In this document: one piece after another, positions 48,201 to 60,039 of the stretch
Position numbering within the stretch: position 1 is the stretch's first letter
Layout: every line of letters starts with the position of its first letter
Position numbers and translations under genes: made by a program
Notes under the pieces: model-generated
The model's database searches: none
Told to the model about the DNA's origin: nothing
What the model saw: the letters and a program-made list of their open reading frames with translations, nothing else
Source: Chelonoidis abingdonii
Taxonomy: Eukaryota; Chordata; Testudines; Testudinidae
Length of the DNA stretch: 64,000 bases
Assembly: GCF_003597395.2 (NCBI RefSeq)
Contig: NC_133782.1
Coordinates: forward strand, 2,035,202 to 2,099,201
Direction: 5' to 3'

Positions 48201-51034
48201 TGCTGACTACTGCAGTTTCAATGACCTGGCTCCCACTCTCCCTGAAAATGCAGTTGGGCTAGTTTCAGTTTTAATTCCAGAGGAAACAGAGTTACCCTCA
48301 TAGGTACGTTTCCTCTGTAGGTGCAGAGATTACAATGGAAACAGTCTGGCTTTGCCTGTAGATACCTCTGTGTGCATGTCAAAAGGCCACAGGGAAGCGT
48401 TTTACATGATGGCTGGGATGTCAGCCATGACCCGAATTCTATTTGAATCACAAAAACAAGGAATAGCTGAAACCAATGGCTGATCCACCACTCTGGGCCA
48501 TCACCTCCCAAATGGCCTTTCATTCTCCCTAAAACAGAGCATTTCCCTCTAATCCTGAAAAGTAAAGAGGTACTTGGGATGTGCAGTTTAATAAGAAAAA
48601 GGAACTTCTTGACTTGCAGATGTGCTCCTTAAAAAGGCCAGTCCCTTCCCTGCCCCACTCACTACCTGTTTCTACACTCTGCCCCTGCTGCCAGTTTCCC
48701 CCTCCCTCCTCCCAGTCACAGGCTTGGAGACTTCCCCAATTTTACCACTATCTTTGGTTTGGGTTTTTTTGTTATTTCATCCTCTACCGTCCCTACTCCC
48801 ACCCCCACCACAGTGTTCACCTCAACCTGCTATCACATTTTAAAACTACAGCTGCCTTGTCCACACTAGGATTTCACTAATATATTAGTAACCATGTGTT
48901 AGCTAAAAAGTGGTGAAACAATACCTCATTGCCTAGGGAAAACAAGGCCTAGGCATTTGCTCTGAAGCAGCTACACACATGGCTGGTCACTATTCTACTT
49001 TATTCTATTCTATATAGGTTCTTATCCCATGCTCAGTACCCCAGTATCTGAGCATCTTCCAGTAATGCATTAAGCATCTGTGACTAAATCTATCACATTA
49101 TTTATTCTCTCTGACTTCTCTAACCAGGGAAAATCCCCAATGCAGAGAAGAGATTAATTACTCCCAGGTGTGGACTGAAGCACAAAGTGGCAGGGAGTTG
49201 CACTGGCTACGTAGAAAAAGTTTGTCAGTTTCCACAGCTGTCAGCTGGGCACCTTTCACCAGCCCTAAACACATACAAGCAACAGCACAAAGAGAAATAA
49301 AGCAACAAAGACTCACTCTTTCCATCCTTCCCTTCCACGCCTGTTCCCCACTCCGTTCAGACTTCAATGCTAGAACAATAACCACAGCAATAAACAAGCC
49401 AGTCATTTAGGAAGATATGGAGTAACTGGGTGTACTGCAGAGAAGCAAGTAAGTGCATCCCCTACAGCTGGACCCAGGGGAACCTTCGCTTCTTTTCTGC
49501 CTCCTACTGTGTTTCCATGGATCATTTTCTCTAATACACATTTACCAACCACAGAGATCCTAACTTTCAGCTCTTCCCCATGGCTATCCATCCAGCTGCC
49601 TTTCCCATCCACCTGGGACTAGTACAAGCTCCAGAGCTGCTTCAGAATTTATTTGCTTCTCAGACACCACCCAACACCAAAAGAGTTTCTTCTCATTGGC
49701 CTTTGGCAGGATGAGGCAGAATAAACTGCAGTTTCTTTAACTGTGTCACTACCTGAAGGCTCTGTGTCTGGAACCTGCAGTGCAATGTCTCAACACTGAA
49801 GAAATCCCTCTCCCCTTCCTTCCCCAGGCCAGGGGTAACCTGATGCCCTAGTAACCATTTAAAAAAAAAAATGTTATTTCCAGACAACCTGTCAAAAAAC
49901 TAGGAATGTATCCAAAGGTAGTTGAGCATGCAAACGTCATAACTCAGGTCCCAGTGGGGAACCACTGCAGCTGACATTATTTATGCATGTGTATTACAGC
50001 AGCACCTGAGGTCTAAACTGAGATCAGGGCCCCATTGTGCACGGTGCTGTACACACTCGTGGAGACACTTCCCTGCCCTACAGAGGCTACAATCTACACA
50101 GACATGACAAACAAAGGAATGATTGCTATCCCCATTTTACAGCTAGGAAACTGAGGTCCAGAGAGATTAAGTGATTTACCCAAGGTGGCTTTCTGTCTCC
50201 CCTCCCCCAAACCAGAACCAGCCCACAAGCAGCCAGAGAACTCCTCTGCCATGGGCACTGCACTGTGCCATCACAGGCAGCCCTTCACTGCCCACACCAG
50301 CCATTGGAGGCAGGAAGTCTAGGGCAGAGACTTGAACACAGAGCTCCTATTGCTGTACCGCCGGGACCATCCTTCATCTCTTCCCAGAAATAAGTATGAA
50401 CTTCCAAGACAGGACAATAAATACACTGAAAGGCAGCCAAGCTGTCTGACCCATTCCTAAAGCCTACAGCTAAAAGGACCCCCAACACTCTACATTTGTG
50501 GCACACCATTCTGCACACATAATTATTTGCATATGCAACAATCTGAAAAGGAGGCCAAACTGAGATTCCTTTAAAAATAAGGCCCTTTATGCCTAAATTC
50601 AGGAAACACTTAATATAATGTTGCTTACAAGTGAGAGCAGCACATTGGGTTTTCTCTGTCTGTGGCACTGATTCACTGGGTTTCCTTAGGCAAATCATTT
50701 AATCTCCCTGAGCCAAATTCATAGTGTCATTGTGTTCCAGCTAATCCCCATCCCTCTGCCAATTTCCCACTCAGAACAGGAGGGAAAATCCCAACTAACA
50801 GTCTGGCTGAAACAAACAGTACTAATGTATGGGAGAGGGATGGTTCCCAACTCTAACCAGTGACCTAAATAATCATTAAATTTACCTACTGTGTGCTCAT
50901 GGGCTTTCTAAACCCACAGCTGCGGACGTATGAACATTCTTACGATAATCCCCCAAGGCATGTATGTCCCTCTTTGACATGTTACTCATGCACCACTTGA
51001 AGCTCTTTCTGGAGCAGTTACATTCTTATTCATC

Positions 51035-51210
51035 GATTCTAGGGCCAGAAGGGGCCATTGTGATCATCCAGCGAGTCTGACCTCCTGCAGAACACAGGCC
51101 AGGAACTTCCCCAAAATCATTCCCACTGCAGAGCTTTTAGATCTTGATTTTAAAATGGTCAGCGATGGAGCATCCACCAGGATTATTATTAGTGAACATA
51201 AATAAATCCT
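51035..51210. repeat. CR1-like fragment
   Basis: GATTCTAGGGCCAGAAGGGG, CATTGTGATCATCCAGCG and CAGGCCAGGAACTTCCCC form a repeat whose relatives lie at 2405-2505 and 63640-63770. Confidence 0.6.
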
Positions 51211-51595
51211 CTGCTGAGACTCCATCGCTGTTCCCTTTGCAAGGGTCCCAACAGCAACACCTCCCCACCCCCAACTACCAGCCCCGATCTCCAATCATCC
51301 ATCACCCCCAACCCATCTCCCAATACCAGCCACAAGCCCCTAATGAGATCAGCCACATGACCCCAAAGAACAGGCACCAGCCCCAAATCAAAACAGCCTC
51401 AACCTGCCGCCCAGCGCTGTCACCGAAACACCCTCCCCTCCCCCGTCCCGACCCTAGACAAAGCCCGGCAGGCGCCCGACGGAGGCTGCCAGCGTCTTTG
51501 CTGCAGATGTTGGACCAGCGGCGGCTGGATCCTGAGTCCGATCTGAAGCCTGCCCCCAGCGGTCTGGTGCCCAGCTCGGCTCCTTCCTTCTCTGC

Positions 51596-51960
51596 CCCTC
51601 GCTCGCCACCCCCAGCCCGGCTCTACCCCCCAGCGGTCCCGTGTCCGGCTCTGCCCCCCCGGCTCCCTCCAGCCTGGCTCTACCCCCCAGCGGTCCCGTG
51701 CCCGGCTCTGCTCCCCCTCCTTCCCAGTCCGGCTTTACCCCCCAGCGGTCCCGTGCCCAGCTCTCCCCGTCCCCCCTTCCCTAGTCGGCTCCCCCCAGCC
51801 ACCCCCAGCCCGGCTCTACCCCCAGCGGTCCCTGCCCGGCTCTGCCCCCCCCGGCTCCTTCTCCCCGAGCCGTCCCTGCCAACCTCTGCCCCCGCTTCCC
51901 AGCCCGGCTCCCCGCTCCCCCCAGCCCCGTGCCGGGCTCTACCCCCCGAGCACGGCTCCC
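51596..51960. repeat. GC-rich minisatellite beside the first exon
   Basis: The phrase CAGCGGTCCC starts at 51631, 51688, 51743 and 51823, that is at spacings of 57, 55 and 80 bp. Each copy follows a CCGGCTCTACCCC-type block. Units diverge in length. On the gene strand the array is G-rich with many GGGGG runs. Confidence 0.75.
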
Positions 51961-51974
51961 GCCCCGACTCCAGC

Positions 51975-51988
51975 TCACTCACATGGAT
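51975..51988 (-). promoter_or_regulatory. Candidate splice donor, alternative end of non-coding exon 1
   Basis: The minus strand reads CATCCAT/GTGAGTGAG with the intron starting at 51982. The intronic half is a near-perfect donor, the exonic half is weak. Confidence 0.35.
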
Positions 51989-52103
51989 GCAGAAAGTTTC
52001 GCTCCTGGATACAAAGTTGCAGCGATTGTTGCAGCAGCCCGGCCGGCCGGCTCCTCCCCCGGCTCGGCCCCCCTCCCCCGGCGCCGCTGGGGGGCTGCGG
52101 CCC

Positions 52104-52118
52104 CGACTCACCTTTCCG
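52104..52118 (-). promoter_or_regulatory. Candidate splice donor of non-coding exon 1
   Basis: The minus strand reads GCGGAAAG/GTGAGTCGG with the intron starting at 52111, a near-consensus donor (AAG/GTGAGT) inside the CpG island. It is the best donor I see for a 5' UTR exon spliced to the acceptor at 42869. Confidence 0.5.
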
Positions 52119-52129
52119 CCCCGGCGGGC

Positions 52130-52138
52130 NNNNNNNNN
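52130..52138. other. Assembly gap of nine Ns
   Basis: The gap is flanked by the same 12-mer GCCCCGGCGGGC on the left (52118-52129) and right (52139-52150). It lies within or at the edge of the presumed first exon. Confidence 0.95.
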
Positions 52139-52309
52139 GCCCCGGCGGGCGCACGGAGCCTCGCGGGCCGGCCTGGCGGAGCCGCTCTGCAGCCCGCGGC
52201 GGGCGCTGGGAGCCAGGCGTGACTTTTCCCGGGTCTCGAATCCGAAACTGGCAACCTCAAAGCTACATTTACTTGGCGCTTTAACCCTCCCCGCGCCGGG
52301 CAGCCCCTC

Positions 52310-52332
52310 CTGCTGCTGCTGCTGCTGCTGCT
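52310..52332. repeat. (CTG)7 trinucleotide run
   Basis: Seven CTG units (CAG on the gene strand) inside the CpG island. Confidence 0.9.
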
Positions 52333-52873
52333 CCACTCCTGGGGCAGCCCCGGGGCAGGGGGCCGGGCAGCCGGGATCTGCACATCCCCCCGCCCAGGCG
52401 GGGGCCGACTTCCTCCTCCCGCCCCAAATCCCCAGCCGCCCGGGCCAGCTCGAGGCAGAAACAGCGGGAATCTCTGCAGGTCACAGATTGTACCCTGGGA
52501 AAGGAATTAACCCAGCAATCGGCCTCCCCCGGGCAGCCCCCAGACCCGGCTTTTAACGCGGGGCTGCTCCTGGGCAGACTGTGCCCGCTTCCCTACTAGT
52601 GTAGAGTTCCACCTAGGGAGCAGCTGGCGCCCAGAGCTGGACAATGAACCTGACAATACATGAAATGTGCCGCTCTCTCTATAGGGGAGAAACCATTCAC
52701 AGTGCTCGGAGCTGGGACCCTGCCCCCTTCTCTGCTCTCCTTTGTGGCCTGTCTGGCTCTGCAGTTTAGACCCTAAGCTCTTTGAAACAAGGAGCATGTC
52801 CTCCACTCCCAGTTCTCCATAGCCCTGGGGACACTGAAGGAGCGTAATAAATCAAATAATGAACAGTAAATCA

Positions 52874-53565
52874 TAATGCCACTGTATAAATCAAAGGTAG
52901 GCCCACACCTGGAGTACACTGTGCAGTTCTGGGCACCCCATCTCAAAAAAGATATATTAGAATTAGAAAAGGTACAGAGAAGGCCAATGAAAATTATTAG
53001 GGGTATGGAACAGCTTCCATCTGAGGCAAAATTTAAAAAGCCTGGGACTGTTCAGCTTGGAAAAGAGATGACTGAGGGGGGATATGATAGAGAGTCTATA
53101 AAACTATGAACAGGGTGGAAAAAGTGAACATGGACATGTTATTTACCCCTTCACACAACAAAAACCGGGTCACCCAATGAAATCTATAGGCAGCAGGCTT
53201 AAACAAAAGGAAGTACTTCTTCACACAGCACACAATGTATGGTCAACCTGTGGAACTCAGTGCCAAGGGATGTTGTGGAGGCCAAAAGTATAACTGGGTT
53301 CAGAAAAGAATTAGATACCTTAATGGAGGATAGGGCCATCAGCGGCTATTAGTGAAGATGGTCAAGGATACAACCCCATTCTCTGGGTGTCCCTAAGCCT
53401 CTGACTGCCAGAAGCTGGGACTAGACAAAGAGATGGATCACTTTGATGATTCCCTGTTCTGTTCATTCCCTCTGAAGCACCTGGCATTGGCCACTGTCGG
53501 AAGATAGAATACTGGGCTAGATGGACCTTTGGTCTGATCCAGTATGGCCGTTCTTGTGTTCTAAA
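52874..53565 (+). mobile_element. 5'-truncated CR1 LINE, 3' end
   Basis: GGAGTACACTGTGCAGTTCT, then GAAAAGGTACAGAGAAGGCC, GGAACTCAGTGCCAAGGGAT and the tail GGGCTAGATGGACCTTTGGT are the C-terminal reverse-transcriptase region and 3' UTR of an amniote CR1 element. Frames are interrupted. It lies 0.3 kb upstream of the DNMT3B CpG island. Confidence 0.9.
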
Positions 53566-53569
53566 TGTT

Positions 53570-56085
53570 AAATAACAACAACAAAAACACACTGCAATCA
53601 AAATAAAGAGCCAGTCATCCCACTGTGGCCAGCTGGAACCAAAGGATCTGGTAAACCCCACAACCTTCAGGTCAACCAGCCTACACAGGATAGAGGGTCA
53701 CTTCGCCAACAGCACTCCGCATATCTACAGCATCTGAGGATTTCAAAGCAGTTTTTGAACATGAAGGAAGCCTCACAACAAATTCAAAATCCTCATGACA
53801 AGCTAAGCTGGGGTTACCAATGTTTAAAAAAGGGACAGAAGTTTTGAAGTCTGTGTGAGAGAGAGATACAATGTGCCCAGTTTCTGCCCAGGACAGGGCA
53901 TCAGAGGGTGTTTGGGGTTTAATGCCTCATATCTAATTGCTATTATTTTCTGTTCCTGATTCACCAGCTACAGATCTGTAAGAGACAGAAATAAAATTTT
54001 TATTAAAGTTAACGTTTAAAATCAAATTTACACAAGTTAAGAGAGAAAGTACTGTACATCTGGAGTCAGGCTTGGGTTATGGTGGATTGCAAGTATTGGT
54101 TACAAGGTGCATGAGGTACATACATATCACATAACTAGCATAGACCTAGATTGGGGTGTGGGAGTTTTTAAAGCATCAGTGGACAAATGGGCTCAAGTAC
54201 GCCACCCATGGAATGTAGGAAGAGTCCAAGTCAGTAGTGATGTAGTGAATAAGTACATGGGAGGGATGCATCCCTCAGTTCATCAGGGAAGGAAGTGGAT
54301 TATTTCCCTAGTCAGCGCTCTCGGTTACTCGACCTGGTACTGGCGGTGTCCCGTGATGTGTTCCGTGTAGATGTCTCTGGATCACCTGATGGTGTCGGAC
54401 ACCATGAGTTGTCTGATGAGCCAGGCGTAGTGTTGACCAACTCCACATGCTCTCAGTACCGGCTCATTGTGGGAGTCCCATGCACCCAGGACTCCCACGA
54501 TCAGGACGTGTATCTGGACCTCATAGCCCTGGGTTCTCAGGGTGTCTGCCAGCAGGGTTTACTTCAACGCCTTCCGTGCTTGGGCCTCATGGAAGGCTGA
54601 TGACCTGTTTTCAAATGGCACCATGACATCTACCATGAGGACTTTCCTCTTTTCTGCGTCAGTCATGACTGTCAGTTCTGGGGATGGCGGAGTCAGTGGT
54701 GATCTTCCCCAGGGATGGCGGGATAGCTTTTACCAGCCAGTTCTGGATATGTTATTATCCCTATTTCACAGAGGCAAAGTGGTTTAGCCAAGGTAACACA
54801 GAAATGCGTGGTAGAACTGGGACTCTAGCTCCAAGACCTTTCTTCCACTTAATGCAAAAGACAGAGGTGAAAAATGGAGCTGCACATGCAAAATATGCAA
54901 GTGAATAAAGGGAAAAGTCCAAAAACCTACTCCTGGATAAGCCTTCTGAAACACTGGAGATTGCAATTTCAACAAACAAGAAGCCACCTAAACCTATAGC
55001 TAATTTGCTCTCTGCTGGGAAAATTAAAACCGGGCAAATAGGTTTTGTTTGTTCGTTTGTTTTTCCAAATTTGGAAAATAGAATGTTTTCATGAGTCAAA
55101 CTCTTGAGATATTCTAGGCCATGGTTCAGAGCAGAATTTGTGGTTATCACCAAGCCACATTCCTCTGCCTTATGGAGCCATAAACACGGCTCCTCTGCTA
55201 AAATCCTGTCTGTTTCTTTCTCCCCATTGACTCTCCAACTCGCTCAAATCTCATTGGGAAATACCCCTTTTCATGTCCTCTCCCCTTCTGTTATTATTTC
55301 ATTCACGGAAAGCATTTGGGAGGATATTATTTGTATGAAAGGCACAGCACAAACAAAACTGCATTGTACTGGATTATAATGTAAACACTCACCCCCCTTC
55401 CCCACCCCACAGCCATAGCAACACTACTGGGTAAAATGCAATGATGCTTTGAATCAATTTCTCAACAGTAAAGGGAGTTTGTCTGTGGATCAGGAGGAGA
55501 AAGGACATGCCTTTTGGGAGGATTTGGTACTTAAATGAACCCTTTATAGATCCTTCCAATATGCTTGGTTTGTTAATTCAGCCACTCCTGCCAAATAAGG
55601 GCCCGATCCTGCAATTTGTTCCAGGCAGATGGACCCCAAAGCCATGTGCTCTCCAGCATTGTTCCACACAGAGCCCTGGGTCCATCTGCTTAGAAGGAGT
55701 TGCAGGGTGGGGGCCTTGCAGCTGAGTTTCCCTGCACATCCGTATCAGGGTGATTCAGAGAAGTCTGGAAAGTGGAAAGTGGAATTACATCTGGACAGAC
55801 AGTATCCCTCCAGTAAGGAGAAGTGTTTTGTCACTCTACGGTTTTCCTCAGCCCTCACTTAAAATACGTGGAGCCCATTAACCACCCAGCTGAAAGAAGC
55901 ACTATCTGTCACAACCATCATAACAAAATTATACTGAAATGGTAACATTCATTCAGGGATGTCTATACTACCTGCCGGATCTTTAAAATTAGATATACAC
56001 AAGTTAAGAGGGAAGGTACTGCACATCCATTACTTCTTATCCTACCTTCAGTGGACATGGAGAACAACTGATTGCCATCCTCTTT
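53570..56085. other. Upstream non-coding DNA
   Basis: No exon or repeat family was recognised with confidence, apart from an antisense MIR-like piece at about 54740-54850. Confidence 0.5.
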
Positions 56086-56087
56086 AC

Positions 56088-56243
56088 ATAAGAACATAGG
56101 AGCGGCCAGACTGGGTCAAACCAAAGGTCCATCTAGTCCAGTTTCCTATCTTCCAACAGTGGCTAATGCCAGGTGCCCCAGAGGGAATTAACAGAACAGG
56201 GAATCATCAAGTGATCCATCCCCTGTTGCTCATTCCCAGCTTC
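56088..56243 (-). mobile_element. CR1 3'-tail fragment, antisense
   Basis: CATAAGAACATAGGAGCGGC followed by GACTGGGTCAAACC and GGTCCATCTAGTCCAG is the reverse complement of the CR1 tail seen at 53420-53565. Confidence 0.85.
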
Positions 56244-56807
56244 TTTATAAGAGCCCTTAACGTATTGGAAAACTAGCAAGTCCCCTTGTAACCAAGAGTA
56301 TAGTTTGGGTTAAAAATGTAAATAGAAGTTAGGTTTTGCACTTAAGTTGTATGGGAAATGGAAATTGCTAGTGTGAAAAAGTTAGAAACAAGTTGAAAAC
56401 AGAGTGTTACGGGAAAGTAAGCATTAGCAAGGCCATAAGCCAGGGTTATGTTACCGTTATCTCTTGGTTATAACTGATTTAAGCAAGGTTTTTAGTGTTT
56501 TTGAGAACTGTGAATGTTCTATTCAAATGTTATCTATATTGATAGTATGGGAAGGACATTAGTGCAGATGTTAATTTAAATAATGTGTAATTAAAGAGCC
56601 AATAAGAAGGTGATAGAAATATAATGATGGCAAAGAGCAGTTTAATGTTAATTAATTTTATAAAAGAGTATAAAAGGAGTAGTTTTGCCAAATTGCAAGT
56701 GTGTTCCAATTCATATCCAGAGGGTACTGGTATGTTCCAGGATTACACTTCACTCTGTTGTCAGCAGAATGATCACCCACTGATACACTATTTCATCTCG
56801 ACTGTAA

Positions 56808-58973
56808 GGGTACATCTACACTACAGGATTATTCCTATTTTACATAAACCGGTTTTGTAAAACAGATTGTATAAAGTCGAGTGCACACGGCCACACAAAG
56901 CACAATAATTAGGTGGTGTGCGTCCATGTACCGAGGCTAGCATCGATTTCCGGAGCGTTGCGCTGTGGGTAGCTATCCCGTAGCTATCCCATAGTTCCCG
57001 CAGTCTCCCCTGCCCATTGGAATTCTGGGTAGAGATCCCAATGCATGATGGTGCAAAAACAGTGTCGCAGGTGATTCTGGATAAATGTTGTCACTCATTC
57101 CTTCCTCCGTGAAAGCAACGGCAGACAATCATTTCGTGCCCTTTTTCCCTGGATTGCCCTGGCAGACTCCATAGCATGGCAACCATGGAGCCTGTTTTGC
57201 CTTTTGTCAATGTCACCGTCACCGTATGTGTACTAGATGCCCCTGACAGAGGCGGTACTGCAGTGCTACACAGCAGCGTTCATTTGCCTTTGCAAGGTAG
57301 CAGAGACGTTTACCAGTCGTTCTGTACCGTCTGCTGTGCCATTGTAAATTGGCAATGAGATGATGGTTACCAGTCGTTCTGTATCCTCTGCCATGCCATT
57401 GTAAATTGGCGATGAGATGACGATTATCAGTCGTTCTGTACCTTCTGCTGCTGTCATGGGTGCTCCTGGCTTGCCTCGTGAGGTCGGGCTGGAGTGCAAG
57501 ACAAAATGAGAATGACCCCCCAGGGTCATTGCCTCCTTTAGTTGTAGTTACAAAATGAGTCAGTCCTGCCCAAGAAATATGGCGGCAAGTGTAACTGAGA
57601 GAACCAGTGTAGCAGAGAGCACAGCCCGATCCATGTCAGATCCCGAGAAATGATAGAGCATGCAATGTTTCTAGGAGGTGACCCCCTGCACACACCCCAA
57701 CCTGGTCTTTCCTCTCCCGCCATCCCTGGGCAACAGTTGCAGGGTCCCCAATTATGGTGTATTATGAAGTCATAAAGAGTGGCAGGAATATCGAGAAACA
57801 TCTTGGTTTTAAGTGAGTAAAATGAGGGCGGAGGCAGCCTCGCCTGCATGAGTGTCACGGAGGAACATAACAGTGGAGGGGAGAGGATTCCCAGCATCCC
57901 ACTGCTATGATAGTCAGGCTAGTAAAGATACTTTTCTTTAGACATGAGGGGGGGGCTGATGATCTTCACGCAGTTGCTTATGATGAGGATTATGGTTACC
58001 ACCCATTCATGTAACTTTGCCAGGAATCTGGGAGTCATTCTCTTTTTATCACAGGGCGCCCGTGCCGAGGCTCCACTTTGAGGGCCAGTCCAAGTGAGCA
58101 CCCACGGGCTGATGAATGACGATGGAGTGCAGTCATATTGTTCTCGCACCAGGGAAGGGGAGGCGAGAGGTATGCTGGCTATCAGTTGCGCAGACGCGTC
58201 TACAGAGCATGCAGCTGAGACATAGGGTGACATAAAAAACAGTCTAGAAAACTTTTTCCTTTTTCTTTCACGGAGGGGATCTGGGGTAAATTGACAACAT
58301 ATACCCTGAACGCTGCTGAACAATGTGTTTGGACTTCAAGCATTGGGAGCTCAGCAAGATGCAAATGTTTCGGAGACTGCGGGGACTTGTGGGATAGCCT
58401 GGAGTCTCAGTACCCTCCTCCTCCATTTGATTCTTTGGCTTTTCCGTTACGCTTGTCACTACAGCACATTGTGCTGTGGCCTCTGTCTATCATAGCCTAG
58501 AGATTTTTTAACTGCTTTGTCAATTTCGTCTTCTGTACAGAGCTGTGTAGAACAGTATTGTCTCCACCTACAGCAATCAGATCCAGTATCTCGCATACAG
58601 CCATGCTGGAGCTCTTTTTGTTTGGGATTGCATCAGCCAGACTGCGTGCTGGATCAGAGCTCACGCTGGGTAAAACAGGAATGAATAAAAGTTTTGCCGG
58701 GGGCTTTTTCTGGTTACCTGGCCAGATGATACTGAGTTCAGATTGCTGTCCAAGACAGTCACGGTGGTGCACTGTAAGACCAAGCCGGAGGCAATACATG
58801 GTCGATTGTGGCAGCACACTAATAACTGATTTTCAAGTGCTACTCTCTTGGTCGGGGAGGAGCACAGAAACCGGTTTAAAGAGCCCTTTATATTGATAAA
58901 AAGGGCCTTGTTGTGTGGATGGGCCGATTTAACGCTGCTAAAATCAGTTTAAATGCGTAGTGTAGACCAGGCC
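56808..58973. mobile_element. 2.1-kb TIR element with 3-bp duplication, copy 2
   Basis: Same family as 38761-40845. The ends are GGGTACATCTACACTAC and inverted GGCCTGGTCTACACTAC, flanked by TAA on both sides (56805-56807 and 58974-58976). It is collinear with copy 1 but about 80 bp longer, partly because it has one more 57-bp internal repeat unit (around 57315-57470). Confidence 0.8.
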
Positions 58974-59199
58974 TAAGTATAACTGTACCACTGTGTAAGT
59001 GGTGATTGAAGGCCTGTTTGCTAAACTAATTATTTTTCTTTTAAGTAAAATTTGGTTGTATCAGTCCACGTGTCACCTAGTGATCCTCTGCTAAATACAT
59101 TTTCTGTAACCAACCTAAAGGCTCAAACCTGAAAACTAAGTTGGTTTTACTGCACCCTTCTCCTGAACAACTTAATATTAACTGGGAACATTTCAACAT

Positions 59200-60025
59200 A
59201 AAGGTTACAAAAGGTTACATCCCCTCAGTCTTCTTTTTTTGAGATTAAACATGCCTAATTTTTAAACTTTCCTCATCAGTCAGGTTTTCTACACCTTTTT
59301 ATCAGTTTTGGTGGCTCACCGCTGGACTGGCCAATTTATCCACATCTTTCCCAAAGGATGGCACCCAGAGCAGGACCCAGTACTGCACATGAAGCGTCAC
59401 CAGTGCCAAGGAGAGCAGAACAATTACCTTCCGGGTCTTACATACAACACTCCTGTGTATAAACCCTAGAATGATATTAGACTTTTTCACAACTGCATCA
59501 TATTCTTGGCTCATATTCAATGTATCCACTATAACCCAGATCTTTTTCAGCAGTACGACCACCTAGCCAGTTATTCCCCATTTTGTAGTTGTTCATTTGA
59601 TTTTTTCCTTCCTAAGTGTCTTTCTTTGCATTTGTCTTCATTTAATTTCATCTTGTTGATTTCAGACCAATTATCTAATTTTCAAGTTCATTCTCAGTTC
59701 TAATCCTGTCCTCCAAACTGCTAGCAACCACAACCCACTTGGTGTCAGCTGTACATTTTATAAGCATACTCTCACTTCAATATCTGACTCATTAATGAAA
59801 ATATTGAATAGTATCAGACCCAGGACTGTCCTTTGCTGGACCCCACCAGATAGGCATTCCCAGTTTGACAGTGAACCATTGATAACTACTCCTTGAGTAG
59901 AGTCTTTCAATCAGTTATATAACCACTTGATAGTAATTTCTCTAGACCACATTTCCCTAGTTTGCTTATGAGGCTGTCACGTGGGACTGTGTCAAAACCT
60001 TACAAAAATCAAGACATACCACGTC
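59200..60025 (-). mobile_element. Old CR1 LINE copy, antisense
   Basis: AGCAGGACCCAGTACTGCAC, GGTGTCAGCTGTACATTTTA, CAGGACTGTCCTTTGCTGGA, TGGGACTGTGTCAAAACCTT and the spacing between them match the reverse complement of the CR1 reverse-transcriptase region. Many frame breaks mark it as ancient. Confidence 0.7.
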
Positions 60026-60039
60026 TAGTGTTTTCCCCC

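Larger units (their letters stand above)
42869..51430 (-). other. Intron between the non-coding first exon and coding exon 1
   Basis: This is roughly 9 kb of mostly unique-looking DNA. Recognisable pieces are a (TC)n run at 45226-45254, an antisense MIR-like piece at 50040-50200 and a CR1-like piece at 51035-51210. No conserved exon was seen, although alternative first exons cannot be excluded. Confidence 0.55.
51430..52560 (-). promoter_or_regulatory. DNMT3B: CpG-island promoter of DNMT3B
   Basis: A sharply bounded block with many CpG dinucleotides, GC boxes (for example CCCGCCC near 52389 and 52427) and no obvious TATA box. It is the only CpG island upstream of the coding exons and is oriented correctly for a minus-strand gene starting near 52.1-52.4 kb. 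It contains an assembly gap of nine Ns (52130-52138), a minisatellite and a short CTG run. The exact start site cannot be read from sequence. Confidence 0.7.

Noticed and set aside
51144..52556. 470-codon plus-strand open frame through the CpG island
   Set aside because: Extremely Pro/Ser/Ala-rich, runs through a minisatellite and across the N gap, with no domain. It is a by-product of GC-rich sequence lacking stop codons.
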